A stretch of 15,268 nt of DNA from Methanomassiliicoccaceae archaeon (GCA_009780795.1 WQZJ01000016.1:1-15268), one strand, 5' to 3'; shown: positions 1 to 6,464, counted from the stretch's first letter. Numbers and translations: made by a program. The notes: a model not told the origin generated them from the letters alone.

Positions 1-1420
1 CACCCGCCAGCGACGCGTTCCCGAGATACACGAAACGATCCCTCGGTACGTCTGGGAACATCCCTATCGCTATTGCAGATTCCATGTTTATGAAGTTCCC
101 GAAGCCTCCGGCGATGTATATTTTCGAGATATCGGAGATCGATACGCCCAATCCTTTGACGAGTGTTTCCGTTGCGGAGTATATCGCCGCCTTCGTCATG
201 ATCGCGTTGTATGCATCATCGTTGCTGAGATACACGCCGTCGGCTATCTCCGTCACGATCTCTCCGCCCACGTCCGCCAGGAGGTATGTCCTGTTGGTGT
301 ATCTTCCCTTTTTGTCGATGAACCCTACTCGGAACAACTGTGCCAGCACATCTATCAATCCGGAACCGCACAGGCCTTTCGGATCAGTTCCGCCAATCAC
401 TGTGTACTCGAATTTATCGTCATCTGTCACTCTGAAGCTGTCTATCGCACCGGGCTTCGCCATCATGCCCGATGTCATCTTCCCGCCCTCGAACGCCGGT
501 CCGGCGGATGAGGAGCAGACCATCATCAGCTCTTTGTTGCCGAGCGCCACCTCTCCGTTGGTGCCGACGTCTATCAGCAGCGACAGCTCATCACTCTCAT
601 CCATCCCGGAGCTGACTATACCGGCCGTTATATCGCCGCCGACGTATGCCGCGGGCGATGGCATGCAGACGACTCTCGCCCCGGCGGCGATGCTCAGGCC
701 GCTCTCGGCCCCGGTGACCTCCGCCTCTTTGACCACGGGCTCGTACGGCGGCACTCGTATGGGTGACGGGTCCGTACCCAGGAACAGATGAGTCATCACC
801 GTGTTCCCGGCTATGTACGCCGCACCTATCCCGGCGGAACCGCCGAACGGTGCGATGAGATCGTTCACCGTGTTCACGATAAGTCCTCTCAACTCATCCG
901 TGCCGCCGGCGTGCGCATGCTCTATCCTCGACAGGACATCGTCCCCGTGTATCCCTTGGCCGTTGCGGCCTGCTGCGGTATAGACTTCACGGCCGTCCCT
1001 CATATCCACTACGGACACCGCGACCGTCGTGGTGCCTATGTCCACGGCAAGACCGAATATGTTCGCGCCCTCCGGCGGAACGAGAGGGTCGATATCATTC
1101 AATTCCGTGACCCTGTGCGCCCCGGAGGCGATTATGCTTCCGTCATACTGCGGTACCGTTATGTCAACGTTGCCGTTTATCGAGGTGAGGCAGGCCAATA
1201 CCCTCTCCGGTGTTCCTTTTCCCTCGGATATATTGACGACACAGCGCCTGCACCTTCCTCCTCCGCCGCACGGCAGCCCTATGACAACTCCGGCGGCACG
1301 GGCGGCGTCGGATACGAGTACACCGTCATCAACATCCGCGCACAGACCGGACGGAAAGAATCTTACCTTGAATTTACCCGCGGTACCACCACATGACGAA
1401 TATGGAACGACAATATACAA
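1..1420 (-). CDS. ASKHA-domain reductive activator of corrinoid proteins (RACo/RamA-like, DUF4445), C-terminus cut off by the window edge
   Basis: An uninterrupted minus-strand frame of 473 codons runs off the left edge. Numbered from the proposed TTG start, Cys51, Cys57, Cys60 and Cys77 form a C-x5-C-x2-C-x16-C [2Fe-2S] ferredoxin motif. It is followed by an ASKHA ATPase domain with the phosphate loops GLAVDIGTTTVAVS and LLIDVGTNGEVALG, then CSSSAGPAFEGG, GLCGSGLID and IYIAGGFGNFINMESA. This is the architecture of RACo-type activators, which use ATP to reduce Co(II) corrinoid proteins back to Co(I) so that methyltransferases can work; in methanogens RamA does this for methylamine corrinoid proteins. 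Methanosarcina RamA carries C-terminal [4Fe-4S] clusters, and the C-terminus is not visible here. No in-frame ATG lies near the N-terminus. TTG at 1420 is the only good candidate after the upstream stop, with a possible TATA-like AT-rich site about 23 bp before it. The family call is firm; the start and the partner methyltransferase are not known. Confidence 0.88.
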   Translation of the reverse strand, partial: MYIVVPYSSCGGTAGKFKVRFFPSGLCADVDDGVLVSDAARAAGVVIGLPCGGGGRCRRCVVNISEGKGTPERVLACLTSINGNVDITVPQYDGSIIASGAHRVTELNDIDPLVPPEGANIFGLAVDIGTTTVAVSVVDMRDGREVYTAAGRNGQGIHGDDVLSRIEHAHAGGTDELRGLIVNTVNDLIAPFGGSAGIGAAYIAGNTVMTHLFLGTDPSPIRVPPYEPVVKEAEVTGAESGLSIAAGARVVCMPSPAAYVGGDITAGIVSSGMDESDELSLLIDVGTNGEVALGNKELMMVCSSSAGPAFEGGKMTSGMMAKPGAIDSFRVTDDDKFEYTVIGGTDPKGLCGSGLIDVLAQLFRVGFIDKKGRYTNRTYLLADVGGEIVTEIADGVYLSNDDAYNAIMTKAAIYSATETLVKGLGVSISDISKIYIAGGFGNFINMESAIAIGMFPDVPRDRFVYLGNASLAG

Positions 1421-1468
1421 ACTGTTGCCCCAGGAACAGATTTATCACGTCCCGACGATACGTGTACC
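1421..1468. promoter_or_regulatory. Compact divergent promoter region between the corrinoid activator and the radical-SAM gene
   Basis: Only 48 bp separate the TTG at 1420 (minus) from the GTG at 1469 (plus). The AT-rich core at about 1440-1447, ATTTATCA on plus and TGATAAAT on minus, lies roughly 23-25 bp from both starts, as an archaeal TATA box would for leaderless transcripts. No Shine-Dalgarno sequence is visible before either gene. A shared bidirectional core is inferred from spacing only. Confidence 0.4.
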
Positions 1469-2167
1469 GTGAAGATAGCGGGATTCATCAAAACGACATT
1501 GCTCGACTGGGATGGTAAGGTTGCTTGCACCGTCTACCTTGCGGGTTGCAACCTGAGATGTCCGTACTGCCATAACGCACCCATCGTGACGGACGCGGAT
1601 GCCGTCGAAGGGATCGATGAGACGGTCGTCCTCGATTATGTGAGAGAGAACTCCGATTTCATAGACGGCGTCGTCGTATCGGGAGGAGAGCCTTCCATGG
1701 ACCAGGACATTCATGGGTTCCTGAAAAAGATAAAGGCGCTCGGCGTCATGGTGAAAATGGACACCAACGGCTTGTTCCCGGACACGCTGGACGACCTGAT
1801 CGGTTCGAAGCTCGTCGATATGGTGGCGATGGACGTGAAATCGTCGCTGAACGAAAGGTACAGGAACGCTGCCGGCGGTGACGTTGACATCGAAAAGATA
1901 AAACGAAGCATACGCGTGATAATAGATTCCGGCGTGGACCACGAGTTCAGGACGACCGCCGTCCCGATATTCGTCAAGAACGAGGACATAGAGGACATAT
2001 GCAGGAACATAAGGGGCGCGAAGAGGTACCGCATCCATCAGTTCAGGAACAAACGCACCATGGACGACTCCCTTTCGGTCCTCGACCCGTACCCGGTGTC
2101 CAGACTGGAGGAGATGGCTAACATCGCCAGAATGTATGTGAAGGACGTCGTGATCAGAGGGGTCTGA
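1469..2167 (+). CDS. Radical-SAM activating enzyme, anaerobic ribonucleotide reductase activase type (NrdG-like)
   Basis: This is a 232-residue radical-SAM protein. Cys27, Cys31 and Cys34 form the C-x3-C-x2-C motif (AGCNLRCPYCHN) that binds the [4Fe-4S] cluster cleaving S-adenosylmethionine. SGGEP at residues 71-75 is the SAM-binding motif, and the sequence MVKMDTNG fits the next core strand. Length, the N-terminal TTLLDWDGKVACTVYLAGCN pattern and overall layout match the archaeal NrdG2/pyruvate-formate-lyase-activase-like group, which installs a glycyl radical on a partner enzyme, most often class III ribonucleotide reductase. No nrdD or other glycyl-radical enzyme is in this window, so the substrate is inferred. 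The start is GTG at 1469, chosen because the conserved N-terminus begins there. No Shine-Dalgarno sequence precedes it, and a TATA-like site about 25 bp upstream suggests a leaderless message. The 3' end overlaps the convergent ALDH-fold gene by 14 bp. Confidence 0.85.
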   Translation: MKIAGFIKTTLLDWDGKVACTVYLAGCNLRCPYCHNAPIVTDADAVEGIDETVVLDYVRENSDFIDGVVVSGGEPSMDQDIHGFLKKIKALGVMVKMDTNGLFPDTLDDLIGSKLVDMVAMDVKSSLNERYRNAAGGDVDIEKIKRSIRVIIDSGVDHEFRTTAVPIFVKNEDIEDICRNIRGAKRYRIHQFRNKRTMDDSLSVLDPYPVSRLEEMANIARMYVKDVVIRGV

Positions 2168-3557
2168 CGAACCCAGTGACGGATGCCTTCACGGCGGTGC
2201 CCACGGCGCCGCTCGTTCCGTTCACATAAACCACATCGGAACCGGCGGCGGCGAGGAATCTCTCTACCGCTTTCTCATCCTTTGACGCTATCCCCATACT
2301 TGACCCGAACTCACAGTCATTCGCGGCCTCGATCGCCTCGTCCAGGTCGGCGACCGTCTGCACCGACAATATCGGAAGGCTGTGGTCCATCTCGTTCAGC
2401 TCACTGCCGTCCGGAAGCTCGGCGAATATGGCAGGCATGACGTAATATCCGGCATCCGTTACATCTCCGGTGACACGTTTACCGCCGAAGATGAGATTCG
2501 CCCTGTTCTCCTTGACCATATTCAGGAAATCGTTCATGCTCTCCTTGGATATCACGGGACCGACCGTGGTCTCCCTTTCGGCCGGGTCCCCGACCGTTAT
2601 CCGTCCGGCGGCGACAAGAAGATGATCGACGAACTGTTTCCGTTCGCCCATCGTCACTATGACCTTGGAACAGGAATCCATCCTCTGTCCTCCGAAACCG
2701 AATGCGGAACTGATGGCGAACTCGGCGGCCGCCTTCATTGATTGCGGCCTGTACACGACCATCGGGTTCATCCCCTTGAACTCGCCTATGAACGTCAACT
2801 CCTCGTCAACGGCAGCGAACATGAGGTCCTCGAACCTGTCCCCGCGGCCGGATGCGGCTATACCTTTCACGTTCTCGTTCCCGATCAACGCAGAGGACGC
2901 TTTTCCGGTGCGGTCGAACATCAGATTGAGCACACCGTCCGGCAGAACCTGGGACAGGATGTCGTATATCATGTAAACAGGGAACGGACACTCCTTCGGC
3001 GGTATCATCACAACGGCGTTACCGGCAAGGATCGCCGACACCGCATGGCCGGCGGGCGCCGCCAACGGAGAGTTATATTCGGACAGGACCGCCCATACTC
3101 CGATCGGCTTCCCTTTGATCCCTTCGCTCATCTTCCGTATGCCGTCCTCCGTGATCTCGATCAGACGGTCCGCCTCGTACAGGGCATCGTCACGGGTCAT
3201 TCCGGCGCTTATAGTGACGGCGGCGGCCATGCGATATCTTTGTTTCCTGAATATATCCAGAACGTTCCCGAATATCTCCGCCCGTTCCTTCGGATCGGTA
3301 ATTGACCATCTGTCGAACGCGGACGATGCGACAGCGACCGCACGGTCCGCAAGACCATCCTCCGGTTCCTGGAACCTGCCGAACAATATGCTCTCATCCA
3401 CAGGGCTTCTGACCATGTGCTCGCTCCCGGATGCCACCATCAATCCCCCTACGTGGCACGGGTAGTCCCTCTTGTCCATCTGAAGCACAGAATTTAAAGC
3501 GGCGTCGAACTTCCTATCCTCGTCCGTCGCCGTATCGATCACCGGCTGGTCTGTCAT
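2154..3557 (-). CDS. Aldehyde dehydrogenase-fold protein lacking the catalytic cysteine (P5C-dehydrogenase-like, probable pseudoenzyme)
   Basis: This 467-residue protein has the full ALDH superfamily layout: the N-x-P loop around Asn162 (SEYNSPL), GNAVVMIPPKE at about 179-189, the glycine loop AASGRGDRF, the general-base Glu259 (GEFKGMNP), and a C-terminal region with MPAIF and the oligomerisation end. In active P5C dehydrogenases the nucleophile sits in GQKC-SACSR. Here the aligned stretch reads GQRM-DSCSK, so Met293 replaces the catalytic Cys; Cys296 matches the non-catalytic second Cys. The conserved Lys that contacts the cofactor ribose (usual LKP) is Ile185. I therefore infer loss of NAD(P)+-dependent aldehyde oxidation, or a changed chemistry; I do not know its role. 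The start ATG at 3557 has an AGGAG Shine-Dalgarno sequence 4 nt before it. It is convergent with the radical-SAM gene, overlapping by 14 bp. The frame is intact, so it is not a decaying pseudogene in the usual sense. Confidence 0.85.
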   Translation of the reverse strand: MTDQPVIDTATDEDRKFDAALNSVLQMDKRDYPCHVGGLMVASGSEHMVRSPVDESILFGRFQEPEDGLADRAVAVASSAFDRWSITDPKERAEIFGNVLDIFRKQRYRMAAAVTISAGMTRDDALYEADRLIEITEDGIRKMSEGIKGKPIGVWAVLSEYNSPLAAPAGHAVSAILAGNAVVMIPPKECPFPVYMIYDILSQVLPDGVLNLMFDRTGKASSALIGNENVKGIAASGRGDRFEDLMFAAVDEELTFIGEFKGMNPMVVYRPQSMKAAAEFAISSAFGFGGQRMDSCSKVIVTMGERKQFVDHLLVAAGRITVGDPAERETTVGPVISKESMNDFLNMVKENRANLIFGGKRVTGDVTDAGYYVMPAIFAELPDGSELNEMDHSLPILSVQTVADLDEAIEAANDCEFGSSMGIASKDEKAVERFLAAAGSDVVYVNGTSGAVGTAVKASVTGFVRPL

Positions 3558-3676
3558 AATGCTCCTGATAAAGGAGTATGATGTTAATCTTTCGCACAGA
3601 TGATGCGTCGGAGCGACACGATATCATGTATGACATCAAAAAAGACCGGCCCTCGGATGCGTCCTTTGAAGTGAAC

Positions 3677-3688
3677 GTTAAATATACC
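3677..3688 (+). promoter_or_regulatory. Archaeal TATA box for the tRNA pair
   Basis: The AT-rich run TTAAATATA at 3679-3687 is centred about 27 bp upstream of the first base of tRNA-Val at 3710, the expected spacing for an archaeal box A. No second box fits in the 4-bp gap before tRNA-Ser, so the two tRNAs are probably co-transcribed. The minus-strand reading (GTATATTTAA) is also TATA-like and could serve the ALDH-fold gene with a long leader, but that is speculative. Confidence 0.6.
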
Positions 3689-3709
3689 GTTATGCTTTGA
3701 CCGAATCAA

Positions 3710-3785
3710 GGGCTTGTGGTCTAGGGGTTATGACGTCGCCTTCACACGGCGGAGGTCGCCGGTTCAAATCCGGCCGAGCCCACCA
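3710..3785 (+). tRNA. tRNA-Val (anticodon CAC), CCA encoded
   Basis: The sequence folds as a standard 76-nt cloverleaf. The 7-bp acceptor stem is GGGCTTG with CGAGCCC. The anticodon stem TCGCC/GGCGG encloses the loop TTCACAC, giving anticodon CAC, which reads GUG valine codons. The T arm is GCCGG-TTCAAAT-CCGGC. The discriminator is A at 3782, and CCA is genomically encoded at 3783-3785. There is no intron. It lies 4 bp upstream of tRNA-Ser on the same strand. Confidence 0.96.
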
Positions 3786-3789
3786 TTAT

Positions 3790-3873
3790 GTGGGGGTGGC
3801 CCAGCCTGGTAAGGCGATAGACTGCTAATCTATTGTCCGCAAGGACCCGCGAGTTCGAATCTCGCCCTCCACG
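3790..3873 (+). tRNA. tRNA-Ser (anticodon GCT), CCA not encoded
   Basis: This is an 84-nt class II tRNA. The acceptor stem GTGGGGG pairs with CCTCCAC with one G-U. The anticodon stem ATAGA/TCTAT encloses CTGCTAA, giving GCT, which reads AGC/AGU serine codons. A long variable arm (TGTCCGCAAGGACC region) is present, as expected for serine tRNAs. The T arm is GCGAG-TTCGAAT-CTCGC, and the discriminator G at 3873 is the usual archaeal serine identity base. CTC follows instead of CCA, so the tail must be added by the CCA-adding enzyme, unlike in the neighbouring tRNA-Val. Confidence 0.96.
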
Positions 3874-3882
3874 CTCATGCTT

Positions 3883-3917
3883 CTGTCCAGACAGTCAAAT
3901 TTGAAAATCAATTTTTT
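3883..3917 (+). terminator. Probable terminator of the tRNA pair (T-run with weak hairpin)
   Basis: A short hairpin, CTGT-CCAG-ACAG at 3883-3894, begins 9 bp after the tRNA-Ser end and is followed by an AT-rich stretch ending in six consecutive T at 3912-3917. Archaeal termination depends mostly on T-runs, so the T6 is the main evidence. The hairpin is weak at only 4 bp. Confidence 0.5.
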
Positions 3918-4025
3918 CCGCACCGACCTGTTTTGCAACGGATAAAATATCCATGGTGCGTCCATGAAATAGATAAACCGTACTCAACACACGAAACATA
4001 CGGGCGGGGCCAGCCTCGAAAAAGT

Positions 4026-4119
4026 GATCCATGCAGCAAACATGAGGGATAAACGACTAAACCCCGAGAGGGGCCGCATGGATTGGGTATTACCCTCTCG
4101 TACCCTGTATGCGGATACA
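4026..4119 (+). ncRNA. Candidate structured RNA of unknown class
   Basis: Several helices can be read directly. GTGATCCAT plus GC region 4026-4034 pairs with 4076-4084 over 9 bp. CCCC-GAGA-GGGG at 4062-4073 is a GNRA-capped hairpin. CGAGAGGG (4065-4072) pairs with CCCTCTCG (4093-4100) over 8 perfect bp. CCGCAT (4074-4079) pairs with ATGCGG (4109-4114), enclosing GGGTA/TACCC. Some of these exclude each other. The last arrangement, a lower stem, an internal loop, an upper stem and a trailing ACA at 4117-4119, loosely resembles an archaeal H/ACA guide RNA. A TATA-like site at 3940-3952 could start a transcript upstream. I find no signature of RNase P RNA, SRP RNA or a C/D-box guide. The strand is a guess, and chance pairing in GC-rich DNA is a real alternative. 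Confidence 0.3.
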
Positions 4120-4297
4120 CAGTATTAAAGGTGCTTACGAAGTGAAACGATACCGTTATCGGAATTATATGTCATTACACGGAATCGCTTCAAAGAAGGG
4201 ATCTGTGCGACGTAGGAATGAATGAGGAAGAGACCTTCCTGATATCCTCTTCGATCATTTTTAATTTTGATAAATATCACAATGATTATTTGCGCCG

Positions 4298-4307
4298 TTA
4301 ATAAATA
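4298..4307 (+). promoter_or_regulatory. TATA box of the surface-protein gene
   Basis: TTAATAAATA at 4298-4307 is a good archaeal box A. It would start transcription near 4330 and give a leader of about 40 nt carrying the GGTGAT ribosome site at 4362-4367, four bases before the chosen ATG at 4372. A second AT-rich site, GATAAATATC at 4269-4278, lies further upstream. Confidence 0.5.
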
Positions 4308-4371
4308 GGCATACGACAATATACCGCCAGGTCGGCTGCGCGTGAATATGCTAGACCTTTTGGTGATGAAA

Positions 4372-5679
4372 ATGAGTGAACACGAAAAGAAGAAACGAGG
4401 AAGGTACGCACTGTTCTCGATCGCAGTGGCTGCCATATTCGTCGCAGCTGCGTTCGCGTCCGTGACCGCAGGCAGCACCGCGCCCGCGGACGATGACGCG
4501 TATCTCGGGAGCGGGGCCACTTATACTGTGGGCGAAGGAGGAGATTATGAGGACTTCACCGATCTGCTGGGCAGTGTGACATTGGCGGACGGTGATACGA
4601 TAGAGCTTGTGAGCGATATCGAATGTCTCGAAATGTTCGTGATCGACGGGATAGGCATTACGATAGACATGGACGGAAATGACATAGAGTTCGTCCTGAC
4701 AGATCTTGATAACTTTGCAGGGATATACGTCAAGGACGGAAGCCTTACAATTATCAACGGCGGTAAGATCGTTGTCGACGGCATCGGCAAACACGGCATA
4801 TTTGTGTTCGAGGCCTGTCTTACGGCCAACGTGAACATCGAAGCAGGCGCATCAGGCTACGGAATATATGCCGATACGTCCGAGGTCACGTTCACAGGCG
4901 ACATCAAGGTCGGGGACGAAGAGGCACGCGGTATCAACGCGAAGGAAGATTCCGTCGTCACCGCCACCGGCAGTATAACTACGGGCCCCCGAGGCTGGGG
5001 CATCGTTGCCGCCGATACGTCCGAGGTCACGTTCACAGGCAACATCTACTTGAGTCACTCCAGCATCGGTGTCAACGCCTATGAATCAGCGGTCATTACC
5101 GTCACCGGCAACATCATGGCCGGGATCGATATGACATTGGGTCTCGCCGACGGCGTTACCGGCATATCTGCCATTGACAACGCAGTGATCACTTTCACAG
5201 GTAACGTCAACGCGCTCGGTGACGAAAGTCTGGGTATATATGCCAGCCACACAACCGAAGTGACGATCGATGGTAACGTCACGGTAGGCGACCTGAGCAC
5301 AGGTATCCAAGTATACGATTCGGCCGTCATTACCGTCACAGGTAACGTAACGGTAGGCGAGGACGGTGTCGGCGTCTACGCCGGGGACGGCGGAGAGGCC
5401 ACGATAGGCGGTAAGCTGATCGTCGGCGATGGTTCGGACCTCATCGTCTTGTATGAGGACGGCGCAGACCCGGATGAGACCATACTTGGTTCCGGCGACA
5501 ACACCACGCCCACCACCAAGGCCGGCTATCTGACGTACACCGACGGCACATCGACCGTATGGATAAAGGAAGAGGGCGGCAATAACGGCGGAATGAACCT
5601 GATGCTCGTGATAGTCGTTGCTCTTATAATCGTGGGAGCCGTGGCCTCGACCGTGTGGTTCTTCTTCTTGAGGAAGTGA
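4372..5679 (+). CDS. Adhesin-like surface protein with parallel beta-helix repeats and C-terminal membrane anchor
   Basis: The predicted protein has 435 residues from ATG 4372, chosen because GGTGAT precedes it by 4 nt and it puts a basic stretch (KKKRGR) directly before a hydrophobic signal segment (LFSIAVAAIFVAAAFA). Earlier in-frame starts at 4342 (GTG) and 4348 (ATG) are possible. After an acidic linker and a TVGEGGDYEDFTDLL / GDTIELVSDIE lead-in typical of pectate-lyase-fold proteins, about eight rungs of 22-31 residues follow the pattern VITVTGNVTVGxxxxGIxAxDSA. This is a right-handed beta-helix layout. The protein ends with a Gly/Asn linker, one transmembrane helix (LMLVIVVALIIVGAVASTVWFF) and the basic tail LRK. 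I infer a protein exported and anchored in the membrane, its repeats outside. Such adhesin-like proteins are common in gut methanogens; ligand unknown. The low-hydrophobicity Asp/Gly/Thr-rich composition and near absence of Cys fit export. Confidence 0.8.
   Translation: MSEHEKKKRGRYALFSIAVAAIFVAAAFASVTAGSTAPADDDAYLGSGATYTVGEGGDYEDFTDLLGSVTLADGDTIELVSDIECLEMFVIDGIGITIDMDGNDIEFVLTDLDNFAGIYVKDGSLTIINGGKIVVDGIGKHGIFVFEACLTANVNIEAGASGYGIYADTSEVTFTGDIKVGDEEARGINAKEDSVVTATGSITTGPRGWGIVAADTSEVTFTGNIYLSHSSIGVNAYESAVITVTGNIMAGIDMTLGLADGVTGISAIDNAVITFTGNVNALGDESLGIYASHTTEVTIDGNVTVGDLSTGIQVYDSAVITVTGNVTVGEDGVGVYAGDGGEATIGGKLIVGDGSDLIVLYEDGADPDETILGSGDNTTPTTKAGYLTYTDGTSTVWIKEEGGNNGGMNLMLVIVVALIIVGAVASTVWFFFLRK
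4870..5040 (+). repeat. Perfect 30-bp direct repeat, two copies 141 bp apart, inside the surface-protein gene
   Basis: The 30 bp at 4870-4899 recur exactly at 5011-5040 (both begin GCCGATACGTCCGAGGTCAC). The spacing of 141 bp is 47 codons, so the frame is kept, and both copies encode ADTSEVTFTG. Looser copies of the neighbouring rung (GTCATTACCGTCAC) occur near 5092 and 5325. Identity at the DNA level, beyond what the protein needs, suggests recent duplication or gene conversion between rungs. Confidence 0.85.
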
Positions 5680-5708
5680 CCTCTGAAACATAGACGAAGG
5701 CGATAAAC

Positions 5709-5745
5709 GAGGAGGCCGCCCGGCCTCCTCCATCCTTATTTTTTT
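5709..5745 (+). terminator. Strong hairpin/T-run terminator after the surface-protein gene
   Basis: A perfect 9-bp stem, GAGGAGGCC (5709-5717) with GGCCTCCTC (5722-5730), carries a GCCC loop. It is followed 8 bases later by seven T at 5739-5745. It lies 30 bp after the stop codon and looks like an intrinsic terminator. Confidence 0.85.
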
Positions 5746-5762
5746 GAGATTTGATGTGAAGG

Positions 5763-5768
5763 TTTATT
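5763..5768 (+). promoter_or_regulatory. Probable TATA box, leaderless phosphoesterase gene
   Basis: TTTATT at 5763-5768 begins 25 bp before the ATG at 5788. No Shine-Dalgarno sequence precedes that ATG. The spacing suggests transcription starts at or next to the start codon. Confidence 0.4.
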
Positions 5769-5787
5769 CCATCCTGTCGCTTATCGG

Positions 5788-6429
5788 ATGAATATGAGAT
5801 CGATAGTCATAAGCGACATACATGCGAAGATGTCGACCGCAGAACTTGTGAACGCGGCCGCCGACGAACATAGGGCGGATTGCATATTCGTTCTTGGTGA
5901 TATAACACACTTCGGACCGTCGAGCGTCGCCGTCGAATACATATCAGCGCTGAAAAGAAAAGTGTACGCGGTACCGGGGAACTGTGATCCGCGTGATCTA
6001 CCGATGTCCGTCTCGAAGGTCGCGACGGACATGCACGGTCGCACCGTTACCGTGGACGGCATGAGGATCGCCGGCCTCGGAGGTTCTAATCCTACTATAT
6101 TCGATACCCCGTTCGAATTGAGCGAGGAGGAGATATTCTCCTCGTTGGACGCGATATGTGATGACGTGACGATACTTATGGTGCACACGCCCGCCTTCGG
6201 CCACCTGGACAAGATACCGTCGGGCATGATGGTCGGCAGCACATCCGTGAGGGACATCGTCGACAAGTACAGACCGCTTGTGGTTCTGTCAGGTCACGTG
6301 CACGAGGAACGCGGGATAAAGGAGCATGACGGCATCCTCTTCATGAATCCGGGCGCGGCCAAGGACGGATATGCAGCACTGCTGACCGTTGAGAACGGAG
6401 TCGCGAAGGGCGAGCTCCTGGTCCTCTGA
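5788..6429 (+). CDS. Calcineurin-like metallophosphoesterase (YfcE/MJ0936-type)
   Basis: This is a 213-residue phosphoesterase with the complete two-metal active site: Asp10 and His12 (SDIHAK), Asp38 (LGDITHFG), Asn65 (PGNCD), His133 (MVHTP), and His170/His172 (SGHVHEE). The small size without a cap domain fits YfcE/MJ0936-type phosphodiesterases, which hydrolyse phosphodiesters in a Mn2+ or Ni2+-dependent way; the natural substrate of this group is usually unknown. It is cytosolic, with no signal peptide. The first ATG at 5788 was kept because a TATA-like box lies about 25 bp upstream; a second in-frame ATG at 5794 starts directly at the conserved RSIVISDIH strand and is an alternative. The gene stands alone between a terminator and a convergent OLD-family gene, so the context gives no clue to a pathway. 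Confidence 0.88.
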   Translation: MNMRSIVISDIHAKMSTAELVNAAADEHRADCIFVLGDITHFGPSSVAVEYISALKRKVYAVPGNCDPRDLPMSVSKVATDMHGRTVTVDGMRIAGLGGSNPTIFDTPFELSEEEIFSSLDAICDDVTILMVHTPAFGHLDKIPSGMMVGSTSVRDIVDKYRPLVVLSGHVHEERGIKEHDGILFMNPGAAKDGYAALLTVENGVAKGELLVL

Positions 6430-6452
6430 ACACAGGGATTGTTCATGATCGA

Positions 6453-6464
6453 CCGCTTCTGCGG
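6453..6464. terminator. Weak hairpin between convergent genes
   Basis: CCGC-TTCT-GCGG at 6453-6464 is a 4-bp stem in the 46-bp gap between the stop codons of the phosphoesterase and the OLD-family gene. Only a short T-rich tail (CTTTGC) follows. It might help end both transcripts, but the evidence is thin. Confidence 0.25.

Larger units (their letters stand above)
3874..4371. other. Intergenic region of about 500 bp without a convincing gene
   Basis: This gap lies between tRNA-Ser and the surface-protein gene. It holds the tRNA terminator T-run at 3912-3917, a TATA-like GGATAAAATATCC at 3940-3952, and a structured GC-rich patch at about 4001-4120 (listed separately). A second foldable patch has GAAGTGA (4139-4145) pairing with TCGCTTC (4185-4191) around a small CGATA/TATCG hairpin. 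A further hairpin, AGGAAG-AGAC-CTTCCT at 4225-4240, precedes T-rich sequence at 4258-4268. The surface-protein promoter at 4298-4307 completes it. The only open frame of note is a 70-codon minus-strand one at 3908-4120, with no ribosome site and no family resemblance; I do not call it. Confidence 0.6.

Noticed and set aside
84..1472. Several long plus-strand open frames opposite the corrinoid activator
   Set aside because: They are shadows of the minus-strand gene, which shows clear [2Fe-2S] and ASKHA motifs; the plus-strand translations have no family features and mutually overlap.
1445..2038. A 197-codon minus-strand frame opposite the radical-SAM gene
   Set aside because: The plus strand has the CxxxCxxC and SGGEP motifs; the opposite frame is rich in His/Arg/Val without recognisable domains.
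3908..4120. A 70-codon minus-strand frame in the intergenic region
   Set aside because: No ribosome site, no similarity I recognise, and it lies on the foldable patch that better fits RNA or chance.
4001..4120. RNase P RNA, SRP RNA or an extra tRNA in the structured patch
   Set aside because: No GAGGAAAGUCC-like segment, no SRP helix 8 core, and no T-loop (GGTTCAAATCC-like) sequence were found.
4870..5350. The repeats considered as a CRISPR array
   Set aside because: They stay in reading frame, encode beta-helix rungs, have irregular spacing and no unique spacers.
5086..5733. A 215-codon minus-strand frame opposite the surface-protein gene
   Set aside because: It is a mirror of the repeated coding pattern and crosses the terminator hairpin.
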